Source: Pseudomonadaceae bacterium UBA5811 (lineage in GTDB: Bacteria > Pseudomonadota > Gammaproteobacteria > Pseudomonadales > Pseudomonadaceae). Taken from it: a DNA stretch of 9,161 nt. Every line of letters starts with the position of its first letter. Within the stretch, counting starts at the first letter, position 1. A program made the translations under genes and the position numbers. The stretch covers positions 1 to 9,161 of the forward strand of contig DIDB01000195.1 of NCBI GenBank assembly GCA_002417905.1. Reading direction: 5' to 3'. Below, one piece after another: positions 1 through 6,908 of the stretch. The notes under the pieces are model-generated. The model was not told where the DNA came from. It worked only from the letters and a program-made list of their open reading frames with translations, and made no database searches.

Positions 1-1
1 T

Positions 2-385
2 GACGACTACCTGACCAAACCCTTTCACCCGGAAGAACTGCTGCTGCGCATCCAGGCCCTGCTGCGCCGGGCCAACGGGCTGGCCAACCAGGCCCGGCTG
101 GAGGTGGGCAGCATTGCCCTGGATGAAACCCATCACCTGTGCCATCTGCAGGGTCAGGAGGTAGAACTGACTGCCGGGGAGTTTCGCCTGCTGCGTTACT
201 TTATGCTGCATCCGGGGCGGATTCTCTCCAAGCTGCAGCTGGCCGAGCACCTGTATGACGGCGAAACCGAGCGCGACTCCAATGTGATCGAGGTGCATAT
301 CAACCGCCTGCGCAGCAAGCTGGGCCGCCAGATCATCGAAACACGCCGGGGCCTGGGCTACCGTTTTGTCGGCCTCTCACCATGA
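2..385 (+). CDS. Two-component response regulator, OmpR/PhoB family (3' part only)
   Basis: The gene enters from the left edge; 127 C-terminal residues are visible. The first residues read DDYLTKPF, the end of a receiver (REC) domain with the conserved switch lysine (visible residue 6) and the following Pro-Phe. The phosphoacceptor Asp lies outside the window. After a short linker (RALLRRAN-like) comes a winged-helix DNA-binding domain at about visible residues 35-125, with [17 protein letters not shown], then the recognition-helix stretch [16 protein letters not shown] and the wing RRGLGYRF. In this family phosphorylated dimers bind direct repeats at target promoters. Its stop codon overlaps the kinase start in an ATGA, so the two are almost certainly co-transcribed and translationally coupled. 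The wing and partner resemble PhoP/QseB/ColR-type regulators, but the exact orthologue cannot be assigned from this fragment. Confidence 0.95.
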   Translation, partial: DDYLTKPFHPEELLLRIQALLRRANGLANQARLEVGSIALDETHHLCHLQGQEVELTAGEFRLLRYFMLHPGRILSKLQLAEHLYDGETERDSNVIEVHINRLRSKLGRQIIETRRGLGYRFVGLSP

Positions 386-1710
386 AGTCCATCCGCCGCC
401 GCTTTACCCTGGGGCTGGTGGCCAGCCTGCTGGCCGTCAGCCTGGGCCTGCTGCAGCTCAGCCTGTGGCTGATTGAAAACGGCCTGCAGGACACCCTGCA
501 GGCCCACCTGGAGGCGGAGGCCGAAGGTCTGCTGATTGCCATTGTCAAGGGTCCCCATGGCCATCCGCAACTGGACACCTCACGAATCAACCCCAGCTAC
601 CAGCGGCCTTTCTCTGGTAACTATTTCCAGATCATGCTGCCCCACCAGGTCTGGCGCTCCCGCTCACTGTGGGATAACAGTCCCGACTGGCCGGAACAGG
701 ACGGGCTTGGCCAGAAGCCGCTGCGCGGTCCCCTGCGGGAACGCCTGATCACTTACCGTGCTGAATACCACCGGGCTGGCATGCCCATCATCATTAATGT
801 GGCCCAGGACTACACACCGATTCTCAACAGCCTGCACCAGGTACAGCGCTGGGGCTGGGCAGTGGCTGGCGGCGCCGTACTGATCCTGCTGCTGCTGCTG
901 GGCTATGCCATGCGCTCCGCCCTGTGGCCCCTTGAACAGGTCAGGCGCCAGATTGCCCAGCTGCAGCATGGCCAGCGCCAGCAGCTGGATGAACAGGTTC
1001 CCGCAGAGCTGCAGCCACTGGTCGAGCAGATCAACCACCTGCTGGTTCACACCGATGCCTCACTCAAGCGCTCCCGGCATGCCCTTGGCAACCTTGGTCA
1101 TGCCCTGAAAACCCCGCTGGCAGTCCTGCATAACCTGATACGCCGGGAAGAACTGACCCAGGCACCAGCGCTGCAGCACAGCCTGCAGGAGCAGATCGGC
1201 CAGATCGAAAAACGGATCGCCCTTGAGCTGGGCCGGGCCCGGCTGGCAGCGGATGTACTGCCCACCACCTACTTTGACTGCCAGGCAGAACTGCCAGGCC
1301 TGATCAGAACCCTGCAGATGGTCCACGGCCAGGCCATCCAGCTGGACTGGTCAGCCCCGGAAAACAGCCCTCTGCCCTGGGACCGGGAGGACTTGCTGGA
1401 GCTGCTGGGCAACCTGCTGGACAACGCCTGCAAATGGGCCGGGCACCGGGTAAAACTGAACATCCGTCAGGAGACGGAGCACTGGCACCTGCAAATTGAT
1501 GACGACGGCCCCGGCATTCCACCCCGGCAACGCCAGCAGGCCATGGCCAGGGGCATCCGTCTGGACGAGCAGCCGGCCGGTCATGGTCTCGGGCTGGATA
1601 TTGTCAATGACATCATCATGGCCTGGCATGGCCGCTGGTGGCTGGAAGATAGCCAGTGGGGCGGACTGAGCGTGCAGATTGAGCTGCCCATCCGCCCCGC
1701 AGCCCAGTGA
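382..1710 (+). CDS. PhoQ-like membrane sensor histidine kinase
   Basis: 442 residues. TM1 is at about 8-31 and TM2 at about 157-177, enclosing a periplasmic sensor of about 125 residues. A HAMP-like linker follows (about 178-222, with PLEQV and [15 protein letters not shown]). The dimerisation/phosphoacceptor helix carries [11 protein letters not shown] with His240; this H-box is very close to that of PhoQ. The HATPase_c domain has an N-box ([13 protein letters not shown], about 341-353), G1 (DDDGPGIP, 373-380) and G2 (GHGLGLDIV, 400-408), so the catalytic core looks intact. It should autophosphorylate His240 and phosphorylate the regulator encoded just upstream. The ATG lies inside the regulator's stop (ATGA) and has no good Shine-Dalgarno, which fits translational coupling. 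The sensor lacks an obvious acidic patch like that of enterobacterial PhoQ, so I do not infer Mg2+ sensing. The ligand is unknown. Confidence 0.95.
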   Translation: MKSIRRRFTLGLVASLLAVSLGLLQLSLWLIENGLQDTLQAHLEAEAEGLLIAIVKGPHGHPQLDTSRINPSYQRPFSGNYFQIMLPHQVWRSRSLWDNSPDWPEQDGLGQKPLRGPLRERLITYRAEYHRAGMPIIINVAQDYTPILNSLHQVQRWGWAVAGGAVLILLLLLGYAMRSALWPLEQVRRQIAQLQHGQRQQLDEQVPAELQPLVEQINHLLVHTDASLKRSRHALGNLGHALKTPLAVLHNLIRREELTQAPALQHSLQEQIGQIEKRIALELGRARLAADVLPTTYFDCQAELPGLIRTLQMVHGQAIQLDWSAPENSPLPWDREDLLELLGNLLDNACKWAGHRVKLNIRQETEHWHLQIDDDGPGIPPRQRQQAMARGIRLDEQPAGHGLGLDIVNDIIMAWHGRWWLEDSQWGGLSVQIELPIRPAAQ

Positions 1711-1746
1711 TTTTTTACGGCAGCCCATTCGTGGCCAATATTTTAT

Positions 1747-1752
1747 TATAAT
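1747..1752 (+). promoter_or_regulatory. Candidate -10 element upstream of the thioesterase gene
   Basis: An exact TATAAT sits in a short AT-rich island (about 1740-1762) in otherwise GC-rich DNA between the kinase stop and the thioesterase start. No good -35 hexamer is found 16-18 bp upstream and there is no TGn extension. It is only a candidate promoter; an activator or a weak -35 would be needed. It would give a leader of about 125 nt. Confidence 0.35.
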
Positions 1753-1885
1753 AACTACATTTATGGGGCCGTAACCCGAAAAGCCACTGGCCCGCCGACA
1801 TCAGTCCAGCCAGTTTGGCTTCCGGCAATGCTCTGATACATTGAACTTCAGCCGAGCTTTCACCCACCCAGCGAGCAGCACACTC

Positions 1886-2383
1886 ATGCAGATCGATACC
1901 CAACATGAAAAACCCTCGCAACTGACCATGACGGTCCTGATGACACCGGACAAGGCCAACTTCTCCGGCAATGTGCACGGCGGCACCATCCTTAACTACC
2001 TTGACCAGGTTGCCTATGCCTGCGCCAGCCGCTATGCCGGCAGCTACGTGGTCACCCTGTCGGTGGATCAGGTGGTTTTCCGCCAGCCAGTTCATGTCGG
2101 CGAACTGGTCACGTTTCTGGCCTCGGTCAATTACACGGGTAACACCTCCATGGAAATCGGCATCAAGGTAATGACCGAAAACATCCGTGACCGCACCCGG
2201 CGCCACACTAATAGCTCCTTTTTCACCATGGTTGCCGTTGGCAGTGACGGCAAGGCCCTGACCGTCCCCCCCCTGGACCCGCAGACCCCCGAAGAAAAGC
2301 GCCGCTTCCAGCAGGGTCAGGAGCGCCGGCAGATCCGCCGCGAACTGGAAGCCCGCTACAAGGCCATCAAAAAACAGCTCTGA
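1886..2383 (+). CDS. Acyl-CoA thioesterase, hotdog fold (cytosolic ACOT/YciA type)
   Basis: 165 residues from the chosen ATG. The single hotdog domain spans about 10-125. The segment FSGNVHGGTILNYLDQVAYA (26-45) matches the active-site helix of the ACOT7/YciA/BFIT thioesterases: Asn29 and Asp40 align with the catalytic Asn and Asp of that group, and VHGG forms the start of the central helix. TLSVDQVVFRQPVHVGE (57-73) and TNSSFFTMVAV (108-118) are the following strands. A charged helical tail (about 135-165) completes the protein. It hydrolyses acyl-CoA to free fatty acid and CoA in the cytoplasm; chain-length preference cannot be read from sequence. The frame is open up to a TTG at 1841, but ATG 1886 gives the N-terminus normal for the family. 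Neither start has a strong Shine-Dalgarno, so the start is the least certain part. Confidence 0.9.
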   Translation: MQIDTQHEKPSQLTMTVLMTPDKANFSGNVHGGTILNYLDQVAYACASRYAGSYVVTLSVDQVVFRQPVHVGELVTFLASVNYTGNTSMEIGIKVMTENIRDRTRRHTNSSFFTMVAVGSDGKALTVPPLDPQTPEEKRRFQQGQERRQIRRELEARYKAIKKQL

Positions 2384-2422
2384 ACATAAAAAATACCCCG
2401 TACTCGCCTTGCCTCAGGATTT

Positions 2423-2450
2423 ACGGCGATACTGTGAACCGTATCGCCGT
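2423..2450. repeat. Perfect 10-bp inverted repeat (hairpin) ahead of the yigZ-like gene
   Basis: Arms ACGGCGATAC (2423-2432) and GTATCGCCGT (2441-2450) are perfectly complementary and flank an 8-nt loop TGTGAACC. The hairpin ends 21 nt before the ATG at 2472. There is no T-run after it on the plus strand, and on the minus strand only a short AAATCC follows, so it is not a canonical intrinsic terminator. It may be an operator-type dyad, an mRNA leader hairpin, or a Rho-assisted 3' end for the thioesterase mRNA. It also argues against the in-frame TTG at 2409 being the translation start. Confidence 0.75.
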
Positions 2451-2471
2451 CATCAATCCCTGCCGCTGCCC

Positions 2472-3065
2472 ATGTCCCTGACCCTGACCGAACCCTGCGA
2501 ACATCTGGAAACCATCCAGAAAAGCCGTTTTATTACCCGGGCGGCCCCCATAACTTCCAGCGCCGCCGCCCAGGCCTTTATCCAGTCCATCAGTGATCCG
2601 GCGGCCACCCATAACTGCTGGGCCTGGAAACTGGGTGACCAGTACCGCTTCAGCGATGACGGCGAACCGGGCGGCACCGCAGGCCGGCCAATGCTGGTGG
2701 CCATTGAAGGCCAGAATTATGATCAGGTTGTGGTCGTGATCACCCGTTTTTTTGGTGGCATCAAGCTGGGCACCGGTGGCCTGGCCCGGGCTTATGGAGG
2801 GTGTACGGCCAGATGCCTGCAGGGTGGTACCCATACCGAACTGATCCCCCTGCACCGGGGTCGCTGTCACTGCCGGTTTGCTGATCTGGCCCTGATCCAG
2901 GCCCGGCTGCTGGAACAGGGTATCCAGACCGAACACGAATGCTACGATGCCGACGGTGCCCTGCTGGAACTGGCCATTCCGGCGGGCCAGTTTGAGACAC
3001 TCCGTCACCTGCTGGCCGATCTCAGCCGGGGCCACACCCGGCTGGAAAGCCTGGAGCCGGCCTGA
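2472..3065 (+). CDS. yigZ: YigZ/IMPACT family protein (UPF0029)
   Basis: 197 residues, close to the roughly 200 residues usual for bacterial YigZ. The N-terminal UPF0029/IMPACT domain (about 10-115) shows all its hallmarks: KSRFI (17-21), ATHNCWAW (45-52), DDGEPGGTAGRPM (62-74) and FFGGIKLGTGGLARAYG (93-109). The C-terminal part (about 135-195) fits the DUF1949 ferredoxin-like domain that resembles elongation-factor domain IV. The biochemical role in bacteria is unsettled: eukaryotic IMPACT modulates Gcn2 signalling, and nucleic-acid or translation-related roles have been proposed for YigZ. The frame is open upstream to a TTG at 2409, but that would place the 10-bp hairpin inside the coding region and add an atypical basic leader, so ATG 2472 is preferred. 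No clear Shine-Dalgarno precedes it. It lies 88 bp downstream of the thioesterase gene on the same strand. Confidence 0.9.
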   Translation: MSLTLTEPCEHLETIQKSRFITRAAPITSSAAAQAFIQSISDPAATHNCWAWKLGDQYRFSDDGEPGGTAGRPMLVAIEGQNYDQVVVVITRFFGGIKLGTGGLARAYGGCTARCLQGGTHTELIPLHRGRCHCRFADLALIQARLLEQGIQTEHECYDADGALLELAIPAGQFETLRHLLADLSRGHTRLESLEPA

Positions 3066-3085
3066 AGCCAGCTACCCACAAATTC

Positions 3086-3094
3086 TGTGCATAA
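3086..3094 (-). promoter_or_regulatory. DnaA-box match (TTATGCACA on the minus strand)
   Basis: TGTGCATAA on the plus strand reads TTATGCACA on the minus strand, a perfect match to the TTATNCACA consensus. It is flanked by two-mismatch versions at 3072-3080 (CTACCCACA, plus) and 3098-3106 (CTGTCCACA, minus), with a further partial match TTATCCAGT at 3215-3223. No initiator gene or AT-rich unwinding element is nearby, so this is not proposed as an origin. It may be a DnaA-responsive or titration site, or chance. Confidence 0.35.
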
Positions 3095-3245
3095 CATTGT
3101 GGACAGCTGGCAGAAACCTGCGGTAAAGCCAGCAAAACCAGGCCCCCCAGCAAATTGGCCATTTTTTGGCCAGCCGGGGCCGGACAAGGCTATCCCATTG
3201 ATTGACACAGTATTTTATCCAGTGCACCGGAACAGCCCTGCCCAA

Positions 3246-3257
3246 CCTGGGCCCAGG
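3246..3257. repeat. Perfect 12-bp palindrome CCTGGGCCCAGG
   Basis: A fully self-complementary 12-mer without a loop sits in the non-coding region about 120 bp before the adenine deaminase start. It could be a dimer-binding operator, but GC-rich palindromes also arise by chance in this composition. Confidence 0.4.
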
Positions 3258-3363
3258 AACGACCTGGCCTGGCATTCTGTTAATAATGTAGCCGGATATT
3301 GACCCTGCCCATGGACTTGTCCAGCGCCTGCAGGAAAAATCAGCGCCATACTCCCGCCTCTGA

Positions 3364-4329
<966 letters not shown>

Positions 4330-4369
4330 CCGGGCAAAATTTGACCAGCATCAATTCCTTTTGTGCCGG
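4330..4369 (+). terminator. Imperfect inverted repeat after the adenine deaminase gene
   Basis: CCGGGCAAAA (4330-4339) directly after the stop pairs imperfectly (one mismatch, one bulge) with TTTTGTGCCGG (4359-4369). The A- and T-runs lie inside the stem rather than as a trailing U-tract, so it is at best a weak or bidirectional terminator, and a short promoter-containing gap is an alternative reading. Confidence 0.25.
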
Positions 4370-4400
4370 ATCCTCCATAGGCTTGCTCCATAACCCTCTC

Positions 4401-4406
4401 AAGGAG
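4401..4406 (+). promoter_or_regulatory. Strong ribosome binding site AAGGAG
   Basis: AAGGAG lies 7 nt before the ATG at 4414. It is among the best Shine-Dalgarno sequences in the window and is the main evidence that the following short frame is translated. Confidence 0.8.
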
Positions 4407-4413
4407 CGCGACC

Positions 4414-4614
4414 ATGGATATCAGCGTTCAGCCTCTGGCTTCATTGTCCCAGCCCTTTTCCTGGCAGGTGCAGATGGGCCGGCATCAGGTAACTTTCCGC
4501 ACGGAAGATGAAGCACGCGGCTTCGTGCAGGCACTGGAGAAACGCATCTCGGCAGAACACCTGCTGCCTGCCCTGCCGGATGTACCCGCTGCGAGCCACC
4601 GGCTCAGTCGATAA
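4414..4614 (+). CDS. Small protein of unknown function, 66 aa
   Basis: I do not recognise a named family. The protein has no signal peptide or membrane segment and no Cys. The N-terminal part (SQPFSWQVQMGRHQVTFRT, about 12-30) looks like two short beta-strands, and EDEARGFVQALEKRIS (31-46) like an amphipathic helix, followed by a Pro-rich tail. A beta-beta-alpha mini-domain is plausible but not shown. Support for it being real is an AAGGAG Shine-Dalgarno 7 nt upstream, normal codon use, and a position that fills the gap between two genes. It follows adenine deaminase by 84 bp on the same strand and may be co-transcribed or have its own promoter. Its last 11 bases overlap the end of the convergent exporter gene, the stop codons lying tail to tail. 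Confidence 0.7.
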   Translation: MDISVQPLASLSQPFSWQVQMGRHQVTFRTEDEARGFVQALEKRISAEHLLPALPDVPAASHRLSR

Positions 4615-5773
4615 CCTCATCTGTCCACCAGGCCACCAGCACCGCCAGCAGGCTGCACAGGCAAAGCAGCCCGGCCATGGGCAGGGCCGAGGCGGACTGG
4701 AAGGCACCCACAGCCGCAGCAGCCACAGCAGCCAGAGCAAACTGGATACTCCCCATCAGGGCTGAAGCGCTGCCCGCACAGTCCGGGTGGCGCGCCATGG
4801 CACAGGCCGATGCATTCGGCATGGCACCACCCAGACTGGCAATACAGCAAAACAGCGGCACCAGCAGCGGCCATAGAGCTTCCGGTCCATACCCGGCCAC
4901 ACCGGCCAGTGCCAGCCCGGACAGGCAGTAAAGTCCCGCCCAGCGTACCAGCCAGAAATAGGGTCCACGCCAGCGCAGCAGACGGGCATTCACCTGGGCC
5001 ATCAGTACAAAACCGGCCGCATTACCACCAAAAACCCAGCCATAATTCTCCGGAGCAACACCATACAGCTCAATAAACACATGGGGTGAACCGGCGATAT
5101 AGACAAACATCCCGGCCATGGCACAGCCGCCGGTCAACACATGCCCGGTAAACAGCGGGTCCGCCAGCAGCCGGCGATACTGGCGGAGCGCACCAGACAG
5201 GGGCAGCCCCACCAGATGGGCGGGCCGGGTCTCTGGCAGACAGCGCCAGACCGCCAGACCACAGATACCGCCGAAACCGGCCAGCACCCAGAAAATCGAC
5301 GCCCAGCCCCAGGCCTGCAGCAGCAGGCCACCCAGCAGCGGCGCCAGAATCGGCGCCACGCCCATAATCAGCATCAGCCGGGAAAAAACCCGGGCTGACT
5401 GCTGGGGATCACACAGATCCCGAACTACCGCCCGCGAGGCAACAATGCCTGCACAGCCACCCAGCGCCTGGATAAAGCGCATCATGATCAGACCGTCCAG
5501 AGTGCTGACCAGGGCACAACCCAGTGAAGCCAGGGCAAACAGCAGGGTTCCCCAGAGAATCGGCCCGCGCCGTCCATAGCGGTCAATCAGCGGCCCGTAC
5601 AGCAACTGGCCCAGGGCCATTCCGGTAAAATAGGCCGCCAGGGACAGCTGGACATGCTCAACATCACTGGCAAACACGACCGCCAAGGCAGGAAAGCTGG
5701 GCAGATACAGATCTATCGCCATCGGACCAAAGGCCGTCAGCGCCCCCAGGATCAGCAGGACTCTCAGGTTCAT
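4604..5773 (-). CDS. Bcr/CflA-family MFS multidrug efflux transporter
   Basis: 389 residues from the ATG at 5773. It is a 12-TM major facilitator of the DHA1 drug:H+ antiporter type in the inner membrane. Family marks include MAIDLYLPSFPAL (18-30), with the intramembrane Asp21 typical of Bcr/CflA; motif A GPLIDRYGRR (60-69) between TM2 and TM3; RFIQALGG (99-106) and ASRAVVRDL (112-120); and motif-C-like GVAPILAPLLGG (138-149) in TM5. The central cytoplasmic loop (about 180-205) is short, as usual. Substrates cannot be read from sequence; relatives export bicyclomycin, sulfonamides, chloramphenicol/florfenicol or small metabolites. The frame is open far upstream, but that would run through the tetR gene; this ATG has GGAAAAGG just upstream and the normal N-terminus. 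It is divergent from the TetR regulator at 5958, its likely controller. Confidence 0.93.
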   Translation of the reverse strand: MNLRVLLILGALTAFGPMAIDLYLPSFPALAVVFASDVEHVQLSLAAYFTGMALGQLLYGPLIDRYGRRGPILWGTLLFALASLGCALVSTLDGLIMMRFIQALGGCAGIVASRAVVRDLCDPQQSARVFSRLMLIMGVAPILAPLLGGLLLQAWGWASIFWVLAGFGGICGLAVWRCLPETRPAHLVGLPLSGALRQYRRLLADPLFTGHVLTGGCAMAGMFVYIAGSPHVFIELYGVAPENYGWVFGGNAAGFVLMAQVNARLLRWRGPYFWLVRWAGLYCLSGLALAGVAGYGPEALWPLLVPLFCCIASLGGAMPNASACAMARHPDCAGSASALMGSIQFALAAVAAAAVGAFQSASALPMAGLLCLCSLLAVLVAWWTDEVID

Positions 5774-5843
5774 AAGCCTTTTCCATTCGGACCGGGTGCT
5801 CCCATGGAGTGACCGGAATATTTTCAGCAGGATACACAGGCTG

Positions 5844-5865
5844 TTACATACATTCACGCCTGTAA
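5844..5865. promoter_or_regulatory. Putative AcrR/TtgR-type operator between exporter and regulator genes
   Basis: Arms TTACA (5844-5848) and TGTAA (5861-5865) flank 12 bp, giving a 22-bp partial dyad centred in the divergent promoter region. The left half, TACATACATTCA, closely resembles the half-site of the E. coli acrAB operator bound by AcrR (TACATACATT...). The adjacent regulator belongs to the same subfamily, so autoregulation together with exporter control is the natural reading. It overlaps the candidate tetR promoter. Confidence 0.6.
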
Positions 5866-5882
5866 ATCCAGGCTGGTATCTT
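5853..5882 (+). promoter_or_regulatory. Candidate promoter of the tetR-family gene
   Basis: TTCACG (5853-5858, 4/6 to the -35 consensus) is followed after 18 bp by TATCTT (5877-5882, 4/6), which carries an upstream TGn extension (TGG at 5874-5876). The -35 and spacer overlap the putative operator, consistent with autorepression. The match is modest. Confidence 0.4.
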
Positions 5883-5957
5883 TGCGCCAGTTTATGACTT
5901 CCAGCCCAGGCTATCCGGCCACTGGAAGATGTCATCGCAGCCTGCCGGACACCCTGA

Positions 5958-6581
5958 ATGCGCCGTACCAAAGAAGAAGCTGAAAAAACCCGCCAGGCCA
6001 TTCTGGCCTCTGCTGAGCACCTGTTTCTGGCCCGGGGCGTGGCCCACACCAGTCTGGACCAGATCGCCCGGGACGCCGGTGTCACCCGGGGGGCCGTATA
6101 CTGGCACTTCCAGAACAAAGCCCACCTGTTCCACGAAATGCTCAACCAGGTCCGCCTGCCTCCGGAACAGCTGACCGAGCGCCTGTGCGTATGCAGCAAA
6201 CGCCAGCCTCTCAAGGAGCTTTACCGGCTGTATGTCGAAGCTCTCGCTTCGCTGGGCCATGACGAACAGCGACTGCGCATTTTGACCATCCTGCTGCACC
6301 GCTGCGAATTTACTGACGAACTGAGCGAGGCCGAAGAGCGCCACAATGCCTTTATCAACCTGATCATCGACACCAGCGAAAAACTGCTGGGCAGCGTAGC
6401 CGACCGCCTGCGGCCGGGCATCAGCCCCCGGCTGGCAGCCCAGGCCATGCACAGCATGGTGATCGGCCTGTTTACGGACTGGACCCGGGATCCAGGCCTT
6501 TATGACGCTGACCGGGATCCGCCCCGACTGATCGATGCCCTGTTTCATGGGCTGATCCGCGACTGGGAAACCCCGGCCTGA
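5958..6581 (+). CDS. TetR/AcrR-family transcriptional repressor of the adjacent efflux gene
   Basis: 207 residues. The N-terminus MRRTKEEAEKTRQAIL is the classic opening of the AcrR/TtgR/MtrR group and fixes the start at this ATG, though the Shine-Dalgarno is weak. The TetR_N helix-turn-helix spans about 12-58, with TSLDQIARDAGVTRGAVYWHFQNK (31-54) as turn and recognition helix. The C-terminal ligand/dimerisation domain (about 80-200) ends with GLFTDWTRDPGLYD, comparable to the corresponding region of AcrR/TtgR. Members bind hydrophobic drugs or metabolites and release their operator on binding. It is transcribed divergently from the Bcr/CflA exporter gene (184 bp apart), where an AcrR-operator-like dyad is found, so it probably represses both. 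Its 3' end converges on the small copper protein gene with only 12 bp between and no visible terminator. Confidence 0.93.
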   Translation: MRRTKEEAEKTRQAILASAEHLFLARGVAHTSLDQIARDAGVTRGAVYWHFQNKAHLFHEMLNQVRLPPEQLTERLCVCSKRQPLKELYRLYVEALASLGHDEQRLRILTILLHRCEFTDELSEAEERHNAFINLIIDTSEKLLGSVADRLRPGISPRLAAQAMHSMVIGLFTDWTRDPGLYDADRDPPRLIDALFHGLIRDWETPA

Positions 6582-6593
6582 GCCAGCCGCCCG

Positions 6594-6785
6594 TTACCGG
6601 ACCTCAAAGCCCTCTTCCCGGATCAGCGCCTGAAGGCTCTGCTCAGGCAACATGCTCTCCACCTGTACTGTACCGGCTGCCAGATCCACCCTCACTACCG
6701 CATCCGGATCCTGGCCCTGAATAGCCCGGGTTACCGCCTGCTCACAATGGGCACAGCGCATGCCCTCAACCTTGAAAACTGGCAT
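6594..6785 (-). CDS. copZ: Copper chaperone-like heavy-metal-associated (HMA) protein
   Basis: 63 residues from the ATG at 6785, the normal length for CopZ-type chaperones. The HMA ferredoxin-like domain fills the protein. The Cu(I)-binding loop is GMRCAHC (8-14) with Cys11 and Cys14. It continues EQAVTRAI, a VRVDLAAGTVQV hairpin and a final helix-strand LQALIREEGFEV. It should bind Cu(I) in the cytoplasm and pass it to the CopA pump encoded divergently. Longer in-frame versions (up to position 6863) add residues without HMA similarity, so the ATG is preferred. An AGGA lies 11 nt upstream of this ATG but only 5 nt upstream of an in-frame TTG two codons earlier, so initiation could shift by two residues. 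The gene ends 12 bp from the convergent tetR-type gene. Hg or Zn binding is possible, but the partner makes copper most likely. Confidence 0.88.
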   Translation of the reverse strand: MPVFKVEGMRCAHCEQAVTRAIQGQDPDAVVRVDLAAGTVQVESMLPEQSLQALIREEGFEVR

Positions 6786-6798
6786 AAGCAATGTTTTC
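6774..6798. repeat. Inverted repeat spanning the copZ start codon
   Basis: GAAAAC (6774-6779) and GTTTTC (6793-6798) are perfect complements separated by 13 bp, with the copZ ATG (6783-6785) in the spacer. In mRNA it could occlude initiation; in DNA it could be a dyad operator. The arms are short, so chance is possible. Confidence 0.35.
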
Positions 6799-6799
6799 C

Positions 6800-6830
6800 T
6801 GTACAACGTTGGTAACTGTTTATCAGTCAA
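6800..6830 (-). promoter_or_regulatory. Weak candidate promoter for copZ
   Basis: On the minus strand TTGACT (6830-6825) is followed after 19 bp by TGTACA (3/6). A 19-bp spacer is what MerR-family activators such as CueR use, but the usual CueR dyad (ACCTTCC...GGAAGGT-like) is not present in the spacer, so the assignment is tentative. Confidence 0.25.
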
Positions 6831-6895
6831 CCCCAGTCCCGGCAAAAAATCCACTGTTTTCACTTCCTGGCTGGCGTTGAGCAGCCCGGACTCAT

Positions 6896-6902
6896 AAAGG
6901 AG
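6896..6902 (+). promoter_or_regulatory. Ribosome binding site AAAGGAG deciding the copA start
   Basis: AAAGGAG ends directly against an ATG at 6903, which leaves no spacing, and 6 nt before an in-frame ATG at 6909, which is near ideal. The second ATG is therefore chosen as the start. Confidence 0.75.
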
Positions 6903-6908
6903 ATGACC

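Noticed and set aside
1715..2206. Minus-strand 163-codon open frame opposite the thioesterase gene
   Set aside because: It is a shadow of the plus-strand hotdog gene, with no ribosome binding site or recognisable domain.
2421..3035. Minus-strand 204-codon open frame opposite the yigZ-like gene
   Set aside because: The plus strand carries all UPF0029 motifs; the antisense product is Gly/Gln-rich and matches no family I know.
3156..3172. Intrinsic terminator formed by the two TGGCCA copies
   Set aside because: The T-run is in the loop and no U-tract follows; a 6-bp stem of self-complementary repeats is weak.
3202..3207. TTGACA as a -35 box for adenine deaminase
   Set aside because: No -10-like hexamer occurs 15-19 bp downstream (the sequence there is GC-rich), so a promoter is not supported.
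3087..3302. 71-codon plus-strand open frame starting GTG in the 313-bp gap
   Set aside because: It has no Shine-Dalgarno, a Pro-rich composition unlike a folded protein, and it runs through the dyads of the non-coding region.
5774..6214. Upstream extension of the exporter reading frame on the minus strand
   Set aside because: It would overlap most of the 5' part of the tetR-type gene and the divergent promoter region; the sequence lacks family similarity, and the ATG at 5773 has a ribosome binding site and the normal Bcr/CflA N-terminus.
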